From positions 1 through 58,779 of the forward strand of contig JAJDOF010000038.1 in NCBI GenBank assembly GCA_022340305.1: a stretch of 58,779 nt of DNA. The letters run 5' to 3'. The number at the start of each line of letters is the position of its first letter. Position 1 is the first letter of the stretch. This stretch comes from Gammaproteobacteria bacterium. GTDB lineage: Bacteria > Pseudomonadota > Gammaproteobacteria > GCA-001735895. The notes below the pieces were generated by a model. That model saw only the letters and a program-made list of their open reading frames with translations, ran no database searches and was not told the DNA's origin. The position numbers and the translations under genes are program-made. Below are positions 1-8,162 of the stretch, piece by piece.

Positions 1-2
1 CA

Positions 3-524
3 GCCTGCGCGGCTCCGGTATCCAACGAACGCAATGAAAAGACCGTATTCGTCACCAGTGAGAGTTTCAACGGCAACCTTGGCGGTCTAAAGGGAGCCGA
101 CGAAAAGTGCCAGGCGCAAGCGGATGACCCGGCATCAACTGTTCCATCCGGCACTTATCTAGCCTGGCTATCCGATGGAACCGACAGCCCCGATACCCGC
201 TTCACGAAGTCTTCCCATCCTTACGTGCTGCCCGATGGAACCAGGATCGCCGAAAATTATACCGATCTAACGGACGGATCCATCCAACACTTAATCGATA
301 TCGATTCCACCGGCAAAACTGTTGGACAGAATCGTTTTTGGACGGGCACAAACGAGGATGGCACGACCGCCCAGCCATTTCGCACATGCACCGGCTGGAT
401 GAACCCCATAACCAATGCGCGTGGAATGGTTGGGAGCACTGGTCATACATTAACCTCGTGGTCCTCCCAATCTCAGAATAGGTGCAATACTATATCTAAT
501 AGATTAGCCTGCTTTCAGCAGTAA
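3..524 (+). CDS. DUF1554-like secreted/surface protein, C-terminal part (5' end outside window)
   Basis: The reading frame is open from the window edge to a TAA at 522-524, so the start lies upstream. The visible 173 residues begin with a KTVFVTSESFNGNLGGL segment, then a GADEKCQAQA segment, a GTYLAWLSDGT segment, an NRFWTGTNEDG segment and a final Cys-rich end reading RLACFQQ. This order matches the lectin-like DUF1554 domain, known from surface proteins of Leptospira and from scattered proteobacterial lipoproteins. Four cysteines would form the usual disulfides. No function beyond a surface or secreted location can be claimed. The following 280 bases to the next gene show nothing I recognise. 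Confidence 0.6.
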   Translation, partial: ACAAPVSNERNEKTVFVTSESFNGNLGGLKGADEKCQAQADDPASTVPSGTYLAWLSDGTDSPDTRFTKSSHPYVLPDGTRIAENYTDLTDGSIQHLIDIDSTGKTVGQNRFWTGTNEDGTTAQPFRTCTGWMNPITNARGMVGSTGHTLTSWSSQSQNRCNTISNRLACFQQ

Positions 525-806
525 TGGGCGGTTGCTAAATAGATTAGAATTTCGGCACAACAAGTGTCCGTTGCGCGCTGAAGATTGCCTCCTACCTGAG
601 CTCTATGAACGTCTCCTCCTTTGGAGAATAAGGTCTCGCGAAGAAATATCGGTGAACGAGTATGACCCCATAACAGACCCTCGTGAATACACGTTTCCAA
701 AGGCTTGAAATCTGTAGTAACCTGAATCAAGTGACCTATTGGTAAACTCTAAGACTGAGTATACCGAGAACATGAATTCTCTAATTGCAGATTGGGTACA
801 GGCGAA

Positions 807-1520
807 ATGATTCGCGGATTAAACATTGCCTACCTTTCCGGTGCTCTCGCACTTTACTGTACTCTTGCAAGTTCGGTGTCGTACGGCCGTAATGATTTTC
901 CAAGTTACGCCTGTGATAAAGGTGATGTAACCCGCTACGTGGAGGTCACCAAGGAAAAGGGGTTTGCCTGCCGAGTCAGGTATAAAAAACCTTCCGGAAC
1001 CTACTACCCCTGGAATGCGCGCAATGAAACAGACTATTGCGGGCCTAAAGCAATCAGCCTGGTTAAGAAATTGGATGCACTCGGCTGGGAATGTTATTCA
1101 GACGAGGATGTGAACTCGATTTTGACAGCACAAATGGAGCGCTATGCCCGATATATAAAGATCCTGAATAATGTTGGAAAAACCTGTAACTTTTATCCCA
1201 GCGAAGCTCAGTTCGGAAATCTGTGTGGGGATGAGCGAAACGAAGCGGTCATTGTTTATACCTGCGAAGCGGATGCGGATCGCTGGAATCAGTATCTTGC
1301 GGTGTTTCTCGAAATAGAAGCCGAACCTCTAGTTCAAGAAATCGGCAACAGCGAATACCGCCAGGTTAGTTCGTATTACATTGATGATTTACGCCTACTG
1401 ATTGAAACCGAGAAGATCGACCCGGGCGAGGAAGTAGGCGCTACCCAATACCCGTTGGAGAAAACTTCGATTCAGTGTTCATATTCAGCTGACTCAACAT
1501 GGAAACTGATTGAGAATTAG
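807..1520 (+). CDS. Secreted Cys-rich protein of unknown function
   Basis: This protein of 237 residues has an N-terminal hydrophobic stretch of about 20 residues ending near an Ala/Ser-rich site, which looks like a Sec signal peptide. The mature part has about eight spaced cysteines, including pairs around YACDKGD, KGFACRV, TDYCGPK and WECYSDE, which suggests a disulfide-bonded periplasmic or exported domain. I chose the ATG at 807, which follows a purine-rich GGCGAA. A TTG 15 bases upstream in the same frame is the alternative. I recognise no family. It stands alone between the DUF1554-like gene and a 620-base gap. Confidence 0.55.
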   Translation: MIRGLNIAYLSGALALYCTLASSVSYGRNDFPSYACDKGDVTRYVEVTKEKGFACRVRYKKPSGTYYPWNARNETDYCGPKAISLVKKLDALGWECYSDEDVNSILTAQMERYARYIKILNNVGKTCNFYPSEAQFGNLCGDERNEAVIVYTCEADADRWNQYLAVFLEIEAEPLVQEIGNSEYRQVSSYYIDDLRLLIETEKIDPGEEVGATQYPLEKTSIQCSYSADSTWKLIEN

Positions 1521-2144
1521 CTTTGTAAAGTATCAATTGCAATACCTCACAAACATTGTGCTAACTTCCATTTTTAGCTGCCGTCGCTCCAAACCCAAAA
1601 ATCAAACTCAAGTTTTGCCCCCCCCCCGACGACGACGGCCTCCGGAAAAGGTTTTTAAATCAGCCGTCGTACCTGATGCATCCGACCCTGATCCAGGTGG
1701 GGTAACGAATTCACGGGGTCGGGACCGTTCCGGGAATCACCGGAACGGGGTAAGTCCAAGCATTTAATACGTCGTGCACATCAAATTCGGTAAGATCATG
1801 AGCTAGTACCGCCCGTGTAAGATTCGAGTGGCAATGATGGTGAGAATCCTCGCCAGTCAGCATTTTATTCACCTGGGGGTCACAACCGGTGCCTTACAAA
1901 TCTTCAATGTCACGATGGCTGAGATTGAATCTGTAGTAAAGCCATACGGCGTATTGGATGATTTCTGAAGGAAATCGAAATCGCTTATAAATATTTGTAC
2001 TTTTCATCCGGCCATTATCGCTAAACGGCAGTTAACTTGTCAGTACCAGTCTCAGAGAGACATCATTTCGCCAGATCATGCTGGTTAATCCAGCATCGGG
2101 CTGGTAGCATGGACAGCTCACGTCTTGAAACGGTGGCGATTCCA
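1521..2144. other. Gene-poor gap of about 620 bases
   Basis: No convincing coding frame is present. An 85-codon open frame at 1510-1767 overlaps the end of the upstream gene and is rich in Arg and Pro with no domain, so I treat it as chance. The gap contains a GC-rich hairpin at 1725-1748 and a poly-C run near 1619-1627. A bactofilin follows. Confidence 0.5.
1725..1748. repeat. Perfect 9-bp inverted repeat (hairpin)
   Basis: CCGTTCCGG at 1725-1733 and CCGGAACGG at 1740-1748 are exact reverse complements around a 6-base loop. No T-run follows on either strand, so it is not a standard intrinsic terminator. It could be a decayed palindromic element or a protein-binding site. Confidence 0.5.
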
Positions 2145-2657
2145 ATGTTCGATCGAGCCAAAAACAAACCTGCTGCAACGCCGGCAAAAGCACCAGATAC
2201 ATCTCCATCCCCATCAGTTCCCAATACACCTGCTACCGCGAGGAGTGCCGCAATGATAGGACCAAGCATCAGTATTAAAGGCGAAGTATCCGGCGATGAA
2301 GACCTGCATATCCGGGGAAAAGTCGAGGGCACCATCAACCTGAATGGAAACCAGGTTTCCGTTGGCGACTCAGGTAAGGTGCACGCCGACATCCGCGCCA
2401 AGGAAGTAAGGATTGACGGCGAGGTTACTGGCGATATTTCAGCCAATGAATTGGTGGTCATTTCCAAATCCGGCAATGTACGCGGCAATATTGTTGCCCC
2501 CCGGGTAACACTGGAAGATGGCGCTAACTTTAAAGGCAGCATAGACATGGATCCCAGCGCGGCGGCCACTGGAGCAGCACCGCTGTCAGCAAGGCAACCA
2601 GCCAACTCCCCTGCTGCTGACCTCAAGAAACCCGCTCTCGATCTCAAAAGCGGCTAA
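2145..2657 (+). CDS. Bactofilin family cytoskeletal protein
   Basis: The central part (about residues 40-130) carries the repeating right-handed beta-helix pattern of bactofilins: ISIKGEVSGDEDLHIRGKVEGTI, then VSVGDSGKVHADIRAKEV, then IDGEVTGDISA and VISKSGNVRGNIVAPRV. The flanks are Pro/Ala/Ser-rich and look disordered, as usual for the family. Bactofilins polymerise without nucleotide and scaffold envelope or cell-shape proteins at the inner membrane. The start is set at the ATG opening MFDRAKNK. The frame is open upstream, with another ATG at 2109. The next gene on the same strand begins 54 bases downstream and may be co-transcribed. Confidence 0.85.
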   Translation: MFDRAKNKPAATPAKAPDTSPSPSVPNTPATARSAAMIGPSISIKGEVSGDEDLHIRGKVEGTINLNGNQVSVGDSGKVHADIRAKEVRIDGEVTGDISANELVVISKSGNVRGNIVAPRVTLEDGANFKGSIDMDPSAAATGAAPLSARQPANSPAADLKKPALDLKSG

Positions 2658-2711
2658 CGGAAATAACTTATTGCCAGCGGTGCGCTATACAGAGCGGAAG
2701 CGTCTGCGGCC

Positions 2712-3299
2712 TTGACACTGCTATTGGATAAGCCCGCGACACAAACGTCCAAGTTACTGCCCGCCCTCTTCGATCACATCGACGAGGAGCGGCGCCTCAC
2801 TGTTTTTCATGTTGGTCCAGCGTTATCCGATACGGTGGACTTCTTTGCCAATTACCGCTGCAGGCTGCACTTCATTGACCTGTTTTCGGAGCTGCCCATA
2901 GTCGCCACCGAAGATACACCTACGCTGCACCACCAGTTTGAGGAACTACTGTCGATTCCAGCCGGGACTGAATTCGACATTTGCCTTTTTTGGGACCTGT
3001 TCAACTTCCTGGACAGAAAGACCACCGAGGCGTTCCTTAGCGTGCTCCGCCCGCACCTGACACCTGACAGCCTGGCTCACGCGTTCTCGGTTCACAATAC
3101 CAGCAGCCCCCAGTGCAACCATCTCTACGGCATTAGCCAACTGGATACAATCCGTCTCGGAAAAAGGGCTACGGCAGTACCAGGCTATGCGCCCCAGAAC
3201 CAGAGCCAGCTGCAAGAAACGCTTGATTGCTTTCGCTTCGAACGCAGTGTGCTGCTTCCCGATAGTCGGCTGGAACTATTGATGCAGGCCAGGCTCTAA
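2712..3299 (+). CDS. Unknown protein with a possible Rossmann/methyltransferase-like fold
   Basis: This 195-residue soluble protein opens at a TTG preceded by GCGGAAG. It has a strand-like segment VFHVGPALSDTVDFF, then LHFIDLFSELP, then FDICLFWDLFNFLD. That spacing recalls motif I, the acidic strand end and motif IV of class I methyltransferases, but the Gly-rich cofactor loop is poor. No membrane segment or signal is present. The short distance to the bactofilin gene suggests a shared transcript. The assignment is weak, and a structure prediction search would be the deciding test. Confidence 0.5.
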   Translation: MTLLLDKPATQTSKLLPALFDHIDEERRLTVFHVGPALSDTVDFFANYRCRLHFIDLFSELPIVATEDTPTLHHQFEELLSIPAGTEFDICLFWDLFNFLDRKTTEAFLSVLRPHLTPDSLAHAFSVHNTSSPQCNHLYGISQLDTIRLGKRATAVPGYAPQNQSQLQETLDCFRFERSVLLPDSRLELLMQARL

Positions 3300-3389
3300 G
3301 ACTCCACGCCGTTACCGGCATCTTGCACATATTTGCAACCAACCCCAAGGCGCCTGCGCGAAACAGAGGCTTGCTCTATACTTTCCAGC

Positions 3390-3830
3390 ATGAATCACTC
3401 ACGCAGAGCTCTCTGGGCACCCGTGCTCTCGCTGACATTTTGCCTGCCGGGCATCGCAGCAACCGTTTACAACTAGGTTGATGAAAACGGTGTAGTCGTA
3501 TTTTTCGACACATTGCCGGCAGAGGCTGTGGTGGTGAAAAGCTGGTCATTGACGCCCAGGCACCGCAACAGGGTGCGCTGGAGGCGCAGCGACTTGAGGA
3601 AATGCGAGAAACCACGGACAGAATGGTTGCCGATCGTATGGCGCGGGAGAAACACAGTGCAGAAGTGGAGAAACTGCAGGCAGAAACACGGGCTGATCTG
3701 GCAGCGCAGGAATTCCCCGATTATTACAAAAGTGCCACGGTTTACTCGCAGCTACGGCTACCCCTCTCGACGCTACTGGCGGCACCCGAACAACCCTCTA
3801 CCGGTGCATCCTTTCCGGTCTGCAAGGTCC
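3390..3830 (+). pseudogene. Decayed DUF4124-domain protein gene
   Basis: From the ATG at 3390 the frame encodes a signal peptide and then the DUF4124 signature ATVYN-stop-VDENGVVVFFDT. A TAG at 3474 stands exactly where the family has Trp, so one base change (TGG to TAG) explains it. The homology then leaves this frame near 3537, continues in another (ALEAQRLEEMRETTDRM, charged coiled-coil, to about 3755), and finishes in a third frame with the Tyr/Pro/Arg-rich tail YGYPSRRYWRHPNNP. One nonsense and at least two frameshifts make this a dead gene. DUF4124 proteins are periplasmic and of unknown role. Confidence 0.7.
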
Positions 3831-3978
3831 ACTGGTGATTGGAACCCCACGCCCTTCAGTTATCGAAGACCCTGCGGTGATCAAGCAGATACTTGCACAC
3901 CTGGAGAGAAAAGCGGAATCAAAAGAATTAACTTGTTGCCCGAGAGGAGGGCGTCCGCAGTGTGCCGAGGCCGTGTAA
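3831..3978 (+). pseudogene. Remnant of an IS91-like transposase C-terminus
   Basis: Frame +1 here reads PSVIEDPAVIKQILAHLERKA and then a CCPRGGRP segment before a TAA at 3976. The phrase IEDPAVIKQILAHL is the familiar C-terminal end of Y2/IS91-type putative transposases in proteobacteria. Only about 45 residues remain, with no catalytic domain upstream, so this is a scrap joined to the decayed DUF4124 gene. The open frame continuing to 4206 after the stop matches nothing I know. Confidence 0.5.
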
Positions 3979-4346
3979 AAACTCGGCGAGGGCCACACAG
4001 TAGATTGGTTGGTAAAGGAATGCCCAACTTGTGTGAACAATATTCAGGTAACAATCGATGATTTATTCGGGGCGAACGAAGCGATTAGATCGCTTCAAGT
4101 GTGCCCAAAGCTGACGCCCGTAAAACCGAAGTGTGGGGCAATGTCCGGCCAGGATGAGGCACCGGCGCGCTGTCAAAGTAAAATAAATTGGTATTTTAAT
4201 ATTTGATTGTCGCCGGGTGGGCAGCGCAAGAGGTTAACTCACCTCACATTAAGAAAACGCCAGCTGATCGATTTACGTGTGATCTCAAGATGGGAATCCT
4301 GTTGAATAATAACTTGATTTAAACGCGAACAAAGAGTATCAACAAG

Positions 4347-4381
4347 CTTGGTATACAGAATATTGCATATTGTATACCAAG
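4347..4381. promoter_or_regulatory. 11-bp inverted repeat, candidate operator
   Basis: CTTGGTATACA at 4347-4357 and its exact reverse complement TGTATACCAAG at 4371-4381 flank a 13-base AT-rich centre. The site ends 36 bases before the start codon of the next gene, within the expected promoter region, and has no T-run. It looks like a dimeric regulator site and not a terminator. The regulator is unknown. Confidence 0.5.
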
Positions 4382-4417
4382 ACAAAATCTTGTGCTTTTT
4401 AACCTCGGAGGGGAAAT

Positions 4418-4999
4418 ATGACTTTATCTAACCGTAGCATTATCACCGGCCTCGTATTGTTACTTACGACTTCACTAATAGCTCCAAGCGCTTTTGCCGA
4501 CAATCACGAGGCAAAGATAAAAGCTTACATCGAGTCAAATATCAGGGCCTGGCTCTCGTCAGAAGAAATTATCAACGCGGTAGATCAGCAGAATATTAAT
4601 CATTTCGGTATTACCGAGGAGGAAATCGATCGCCTGGATCAGCGTTGGCGCATGGAACGACTGCGCAATAGTGGCAGCTTGATATCGTCCATAATGGGTA
4701 ATCAGTTTTCTGCATTTCTACGTGGCATCAAGGCTGCCTCAGGCGGGGTTATTACCGAGATATTTGTAATGGACAATGTCGGCCTCAATGTAGGCCAAAC
4801 AAACGGCACTGGTGACCTGATGCAAGGCGATGAGGCAAAATGGCAAAAAACTTACCTCGTGTCTGCCGATGCGGTTTACATTGATGCTGTCGAGGAGGAG
4901 GACGGTGTGAATGTTTCGCAGGTGAGCCTGACTGTTGCGCGTCCCAACACGGCCAGGCTTGGCGCGATCACAATTGGAATAAATGTAGATGCACTGTAA
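4418..4999 (+). CDS. Periplasmic Cache/PDC-like sensor-domain protein
   Basis: A strong AGGAGG-like site (CGGAGGGG) precedes the ATG. Residues 1-27 form a Sec signal peptide ending at SAFADN. The mature part has a helical section followed by VITEIFVMDNVGLNVGQTNGTGDLMQGDEAKWQKTY, then YIDAVEEEDGVNVSQVSL and a closing AITIGINVDAL strand. That order of strands (message-like FVMDxxGLNV, then tripping V..D.VSQVSLTV) resembles the single Cache (PDC) ligand-binding domain, here standing alone as a secreted protein with no transmitter. The AT-rich palindrome upstream suggests specific control. The ligand is unknown. Confidence 0.55.
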   Translation: MTLSNRSIITGLVLLLTTSLIAPSAFADNHEAKIKAYIESNIRAWLSSEEIINAVDQQNINHFGITEEEIDRLDQRWRMERLRNSGSLISSIMGNQFSAFLRGIKAASGGVITEIFVMDNVGLNVGQTNGTGDLMQGDEAKWQKTYLVSADAVYIDAVEEEDGVNVSQVSLTVARPNTARLGAITIGINVDAL

Positions 5000-5075
5000 C
5001 TAATAGAAGCAATATTAGTAATTGAATTTATTTGGTTATCTCTAACTGCTTCGTACAGTTCGGAAGCATGGACCG

Positions 5076-5107
5076 CCGAGTTTGCTTGAATCCAAAAGCA
5101 AGCTCGG
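5076..5107 (+). terminator. Probable intrinsic terminator between convergent genes
   Basis: A 12-bp stem (5076-5087 with 5096-5107, one G-U type mismatch) and an 8-base loop lie between the plus-strand gene ending at 4999 and the minus-strand gene ending at 5184. A CCTTTT tract follows on the plus strand. The T-run is short, so termination strength is uncertain. Confidence 0.5.
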
Positions 5108-5183
5108 CCGTTCCTTTTATGCCTGGCTACCAAGTCGAATTTAATAAATCGATCGCGGCAAAGCCGCAGTGCTAATTTGAGCG

Positions 5184-5726
5184 TCAGGTCGACTGGTCAT
5201 CGAAGCGTGGCGTAAAACTGAGCACGCGCACCTGGCCCGGCAGCGTCGGATTGAACATGCGGTTATGCCAGTAGGTCGCCTGAAAGAATTCGTGGTCTTC
5301 CTGTAGCGATTCGACATCGAAATCAAATCCATAATCGACACTGCTCTCGGCAAACTTCAGGTGGCAGCGACCCGCTGCAAGCAGAGCATCAGCGACGGCG
5401 GAATCGAGACTGAACAATGCCGTGAGCCGGTGATCGAATTGATCGGTTTCGTGATAATGCAGTTCCGCCAGGACACGCAGGCCGTTCTTGACCCATTCCC
5501 GTGAATCAGGCGTCTTGCGCACGATGTGCCGAAATTCGTCGGTGCGCGGGCCAGAATCTTTGCGCACAATTAGAAAATTCAGACGGCTTTGCTCGTCGCC
5601 ACCGGAGATCGAGTAAAGACCGGCACTCATGCCCGCAGTCGGCCGTCCATCGAGTTCGCGCACGCTCTTCTTGCGCAGCCGACACTGCCAGGCGATAAAT
5701 CGTTGGTATTGTTCGCTATTTTCCAT
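5184..5726 (-). CDS. Conserved-looking cytosolic protein of unknown function
   Basis: This 180-residue protein has no signal peptide or membrane segment. I chose the ATG opening MENSEQYQRFIAWQCRLRKKSVRELDGRP. A further in-frame start exists 30 bases upstream. It has a basic N-terminal third, a SRLNFLIVRKDSGPRTDEFRHIVRKTPDSREW strand-helix section, and an acidic C-terminal section around FDFDVESLQEDHEFFQATYWHNRMFNP. It stands alone and convergent with the Cache-like gene. I do not recognise the family. The 300 bases upstream (5727-6030) show no gene. Confidence 0.6.
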   Translation of the reverse strand: MENSEQYQRFIAWQCRLRKKSVRELDGRPTAGMSAGLYSISGGDEQSRLNFLIVRKDSGPRTDEFRHIVRKTPDSREWVKNGLRVLAELHYHETDQFDHRLTALFSLDSAVADALLAAGRCHLKFAESSVDYGFDFDVESLQEDHEFFQATYWHNRMFNPTLPGQVRVLSFTPRFDDQST

Positions 5727-6030
5727 GGTATCCGAGATAACTTGAGTAGGGAGCAATCTTACAGTTTAAGGCGTGGATTTCAATTTGATCCGGCCCGGTG
5801 GCGGCAATTAGTTGGTGCCGGCTGATGCCATTGCGGGGATTTGATGCGCGCCGGTGCTCGTGATTCGCCAGCTCAGCCAGGTAGCCGAAGCCTGATCTAA
5901 AGATAAGGTGTCACGTCGCTAAGTTGATCCCACCATCCTGCCCTGACCCTGGAAAATCTCGCCTGCACATCAAGTGGAGCTTTGCGCTGAAATAGCGAGA
6001 ATCGACAGTATGCAATACCTGTTCTCGGCC

Positions 6031-7182
6031 TCAATCATTCAATACTTTTTGAATCAGCTCCCGGTAAGGAACATAGCCCTCGATATTCTCTCCGTTTGAC
6101 TTGTACAGCGAAGGCGTGCCGGTCACGCCTATGCGGTTACCGAGCGCATAGCCGGCATCGACGAAAGCCGCGCTCGCGCAGTCACCCGGGGGCAACTCAC
6201 CGCTGTCGAGATCCTTGGCAATGGTCAATGCTCTTGCCCGGTCCTCGGCGCACCACACTTGCCTCAGTACCTGGTAACCCGGCCCCTGGCGGCCACCACG
6301 GGGATAAGGAAGGTAATGAACGCTAATCCCCGCTTGCTGTAGAAAGCTGATTTCACTGTGGAGCTGCTTGCAGTACGGGCAGGAAGTATCGGTGAAGACA
6401 TTCAATACCGCCTTTTCCGCGCCGATCGCCGGGAAAATAATTTTATCAGCGGCTGCGATCGCGTTTATCTCGTCAATAGCGGTGCGTCGTCGGCTGATAT
6501 CGGTCAGGTTTTTACCTTGTTGCAGATCGATCAGGTTACCGATGAAAAGATAACGACCGTCCTCGGTAAGGTAGCCGTAATTCGATCCAAACCTGGTCAT
6601 AAAAATACCGTTTACCGGAGATTCCACCGGTTCCGAAAAGCGGCTGCTACCCAGCCTCGACTTCAACATCTGGGTCATCCTGGTGGTATCGGCAGCGGTT
6701 TCCGGCGCAGAATTATCTTCGGGATTTGCAATCGGCGGAATTCCGTTGCCTGTATTACGCCCGGCCCAATTTGCATAAACCTCGTCGGGCCATTTGGATT
6801 GAAAGAAGGCAATCACGGCATCGATTTCCTCATCGGTCAATTTGCCTTTAAAACCCGGCATCAACCCCCCTAGCCTGGCGCCACCTTCCGAAATCGTGCT
6901 TCTCAGCAATTTTTTTGAATGGTGCCAGGTGTGCGCGGTACCGTTCAGCGGCGGTGGCGGGTAGTTGCCGTTGGCGTCGGTCTTTTTCCAGTCAGCGGTA
7001 CCCTCACCATTCGGGCCATGGCAGGCGGCACAATTTTGTTTATATAGCGTTGCGCCCTTGTCTATGTCGGCCTGATCATACCAACGGTTTTGCGCCTGCA
7101 CCTGTGCCGCCAGCAAGAGTCCGACCAACAGTACGATCCGGCTAAGGTACCTGGAAATCTTACAAGCTACTAAGCTACTCAC
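6031..7182 (-). CDS. Cytochrome c fused to a DsbC/DsbG-like thiol-disulfide domain
   Basis: The protein has 383 residues and starts at a GTG behind AGAGGTAG. Residues 1-31 are a signal peptide. Next comes a mono-heme cytochrome c domain with CAACH at 51-55 and a likely axial Met at 108 (GGLMPGF). The C-terminal half has a DsbC-like dimer-linker section (FGSNYGYLTEDGRYLFIGNLIDL) and a thioredoxin fold with redox CPYC at 268-271 and a cis-Pro motif GVTGTPSLY. The arrangement suggests electron transfer between a heme and a thiol pair in the periplasm. It lies at the downstream end of a minus-strand copper gene run, which points to copper stress, disulfide repair or cytochrome assembly. I do not know the fusion as a named family. 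Confidence 0.8.
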   Translation of the reverse strand: MSSLVACKISRYLSRIVLLVGLLLAAQVQAQNRWYDQADIDKGATLYKQNCAACHGPNGEGTADWKKTDANGNYPPPPLNGTAHTWHHSKKLLRSTISEGGARLGGLMPGFKGKLTDEEIDAVIAFFQSKWPDEVYANWAGRNTGNGIPPIANPEDNSAPETAADTTRMTQMLKSRLGSSRFSEPVESPVNGIFMTRFGSNYGYLTEDGRYLFIGNLIDLQQGKNLTDISRRRTAIDEINAIAAADKIIFPAIGAEKAVLNVFTDTSCPYCKQLHSEISFLQQAGISVHYLPYPRGGRQGPGYQVLRQVWCAEDRARALTIAKDLDSGELPPGDCASAAFVDAGYALGNRIGVTGTPSLYKSNGENIEGYVPYRELIQKVLND

Positions 7183-7348
7183 GGCTCTACCTCTTCGATG
7201 TAATTAATTCTTGATGCATTGCCTGGGTCCAGGACACAGGCATTCGAGTTTGCATTTGTTCCACAGGATCTCGCGGGAAGTGACAAGGTATCTGGCACCC
7301 TGTCGCCTCAGATCGAGCCGCCACCGGACCAGCGGCATAAAAAACACT

Positions 7349-8040
7349 TCATAACGGCTTCTCCGAGGCGCCTGGTTGATGTCCGCGCCGATGACGCTGG
7401 ACCGCATGGATTATCAGCGGTACGAGCGTTAACAGACCGATTATCAGCATGATGACAAGTGCCTCGCCACTGCTGCCTGCGACGATTTCACCACCCATGT
7501 GCGCGAGGATAAAGCTGACTGGCACGAGGCCCAGTAGCGTCGCCAGCGCAAAACGCCATGGCTTGATCGGGGTCAACCCGGCCGCATAGCTGACCAGATC
7601 GAATGACATGAACGGAATAAGCCGCGACACAAACCAATCGTCGTCATCGCATTTTGTGAACCAAAGCGACCCAGGGATAAATTGTCGCCGAGGTACTTTC
7701 GCGCCAGCTCATGTCCGGCAAAACGCGCTATCATGAATGCGATAATTGCACCGATTTCCGCACCGGCAACGATATAGATAGTTCCAGCGACGTGCCCGTA
7801 TACCGCGCCTGCAGCGAGGGCGATGGGGGCACTGGGCAGCGGATTAAATACGATAGCCAGCACCATCAGGCCGATTACCAGCAGCGGCCCGAGAACACCC
7901 AATTCACCGACCCTGATTACCAACAAATCCAGATCCGTATATAGATCGGCGAGGCTGGTATTAATCACCACGAAGTAAGCGCATACCAACGATATGATCA
8001 ACAGGGACGCATAAAATATTTTGCGCGTCAGCACATTCAA
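7349..8040 (-). pseudogene. TVP38/TMEM64 (DedA-like) membrane protein with a frameshift
   Basis: Two overlapping minus-strand frames make one protein. The upstream part (8040 to about 7640) has hydrophobic segments and the NPLPSAPIALAAGAVYG motif, ending in MTTI. The downstream part resumes with SRLIPFMSFDLVSYAAGLTPI and runs to 7349. These join as the continuous SNARE-associated (VTT) domain of TVP38 proteins if one base is restored near 7635. Either the gene is broken or the base is a sequencing or assembly error. The start is unclear: a TTG at 8040 is used, and an ATG at 8060 is out of frame. Confidence 0.7.
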
Positions 8041-8106
8041 TTGGTATTCAGCCAGCTCATGATTTTCAATAAAAGCGCATTCAAAAGTCTCCTGTCACAA
8101 CAGGGA

Positions 8107-8135
8107 GCGCCTCAAAAAAACAGCATCCGAGGCGC
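8107..8135. repeat. Short hairpin between the Met-rich gene and the TVP38 gene
   Basis: GCGCCTC at 8107-8113 pairs exactly with GAGGCGC at 8129-8135 around a 15-base loop holding seven A (seven T on the minus strand). It lies in the 120-base gap between two minus-strand genes and could slow or partly end transcription of the island. The T-run lies in the loop, which is not the classical layout. Confidence 0.35.
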
Positions 8136-8162
8136 CCATATCGATCGATTACCCGGTCGCTT

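Noticed and set aside
1510..1767. An 85-codon open frame after the secreted orphan
   Set aside because: It overlaps the upstream gene end, is rich in Arg/Pro, includes a poly-C run and has no recognisable feature or ribosome site.
4009..4206. A 65-codon frame following the transposase scrap
   Set aside because: It starts after an in-frame stop, matches no family, and lies in decayed sequence.
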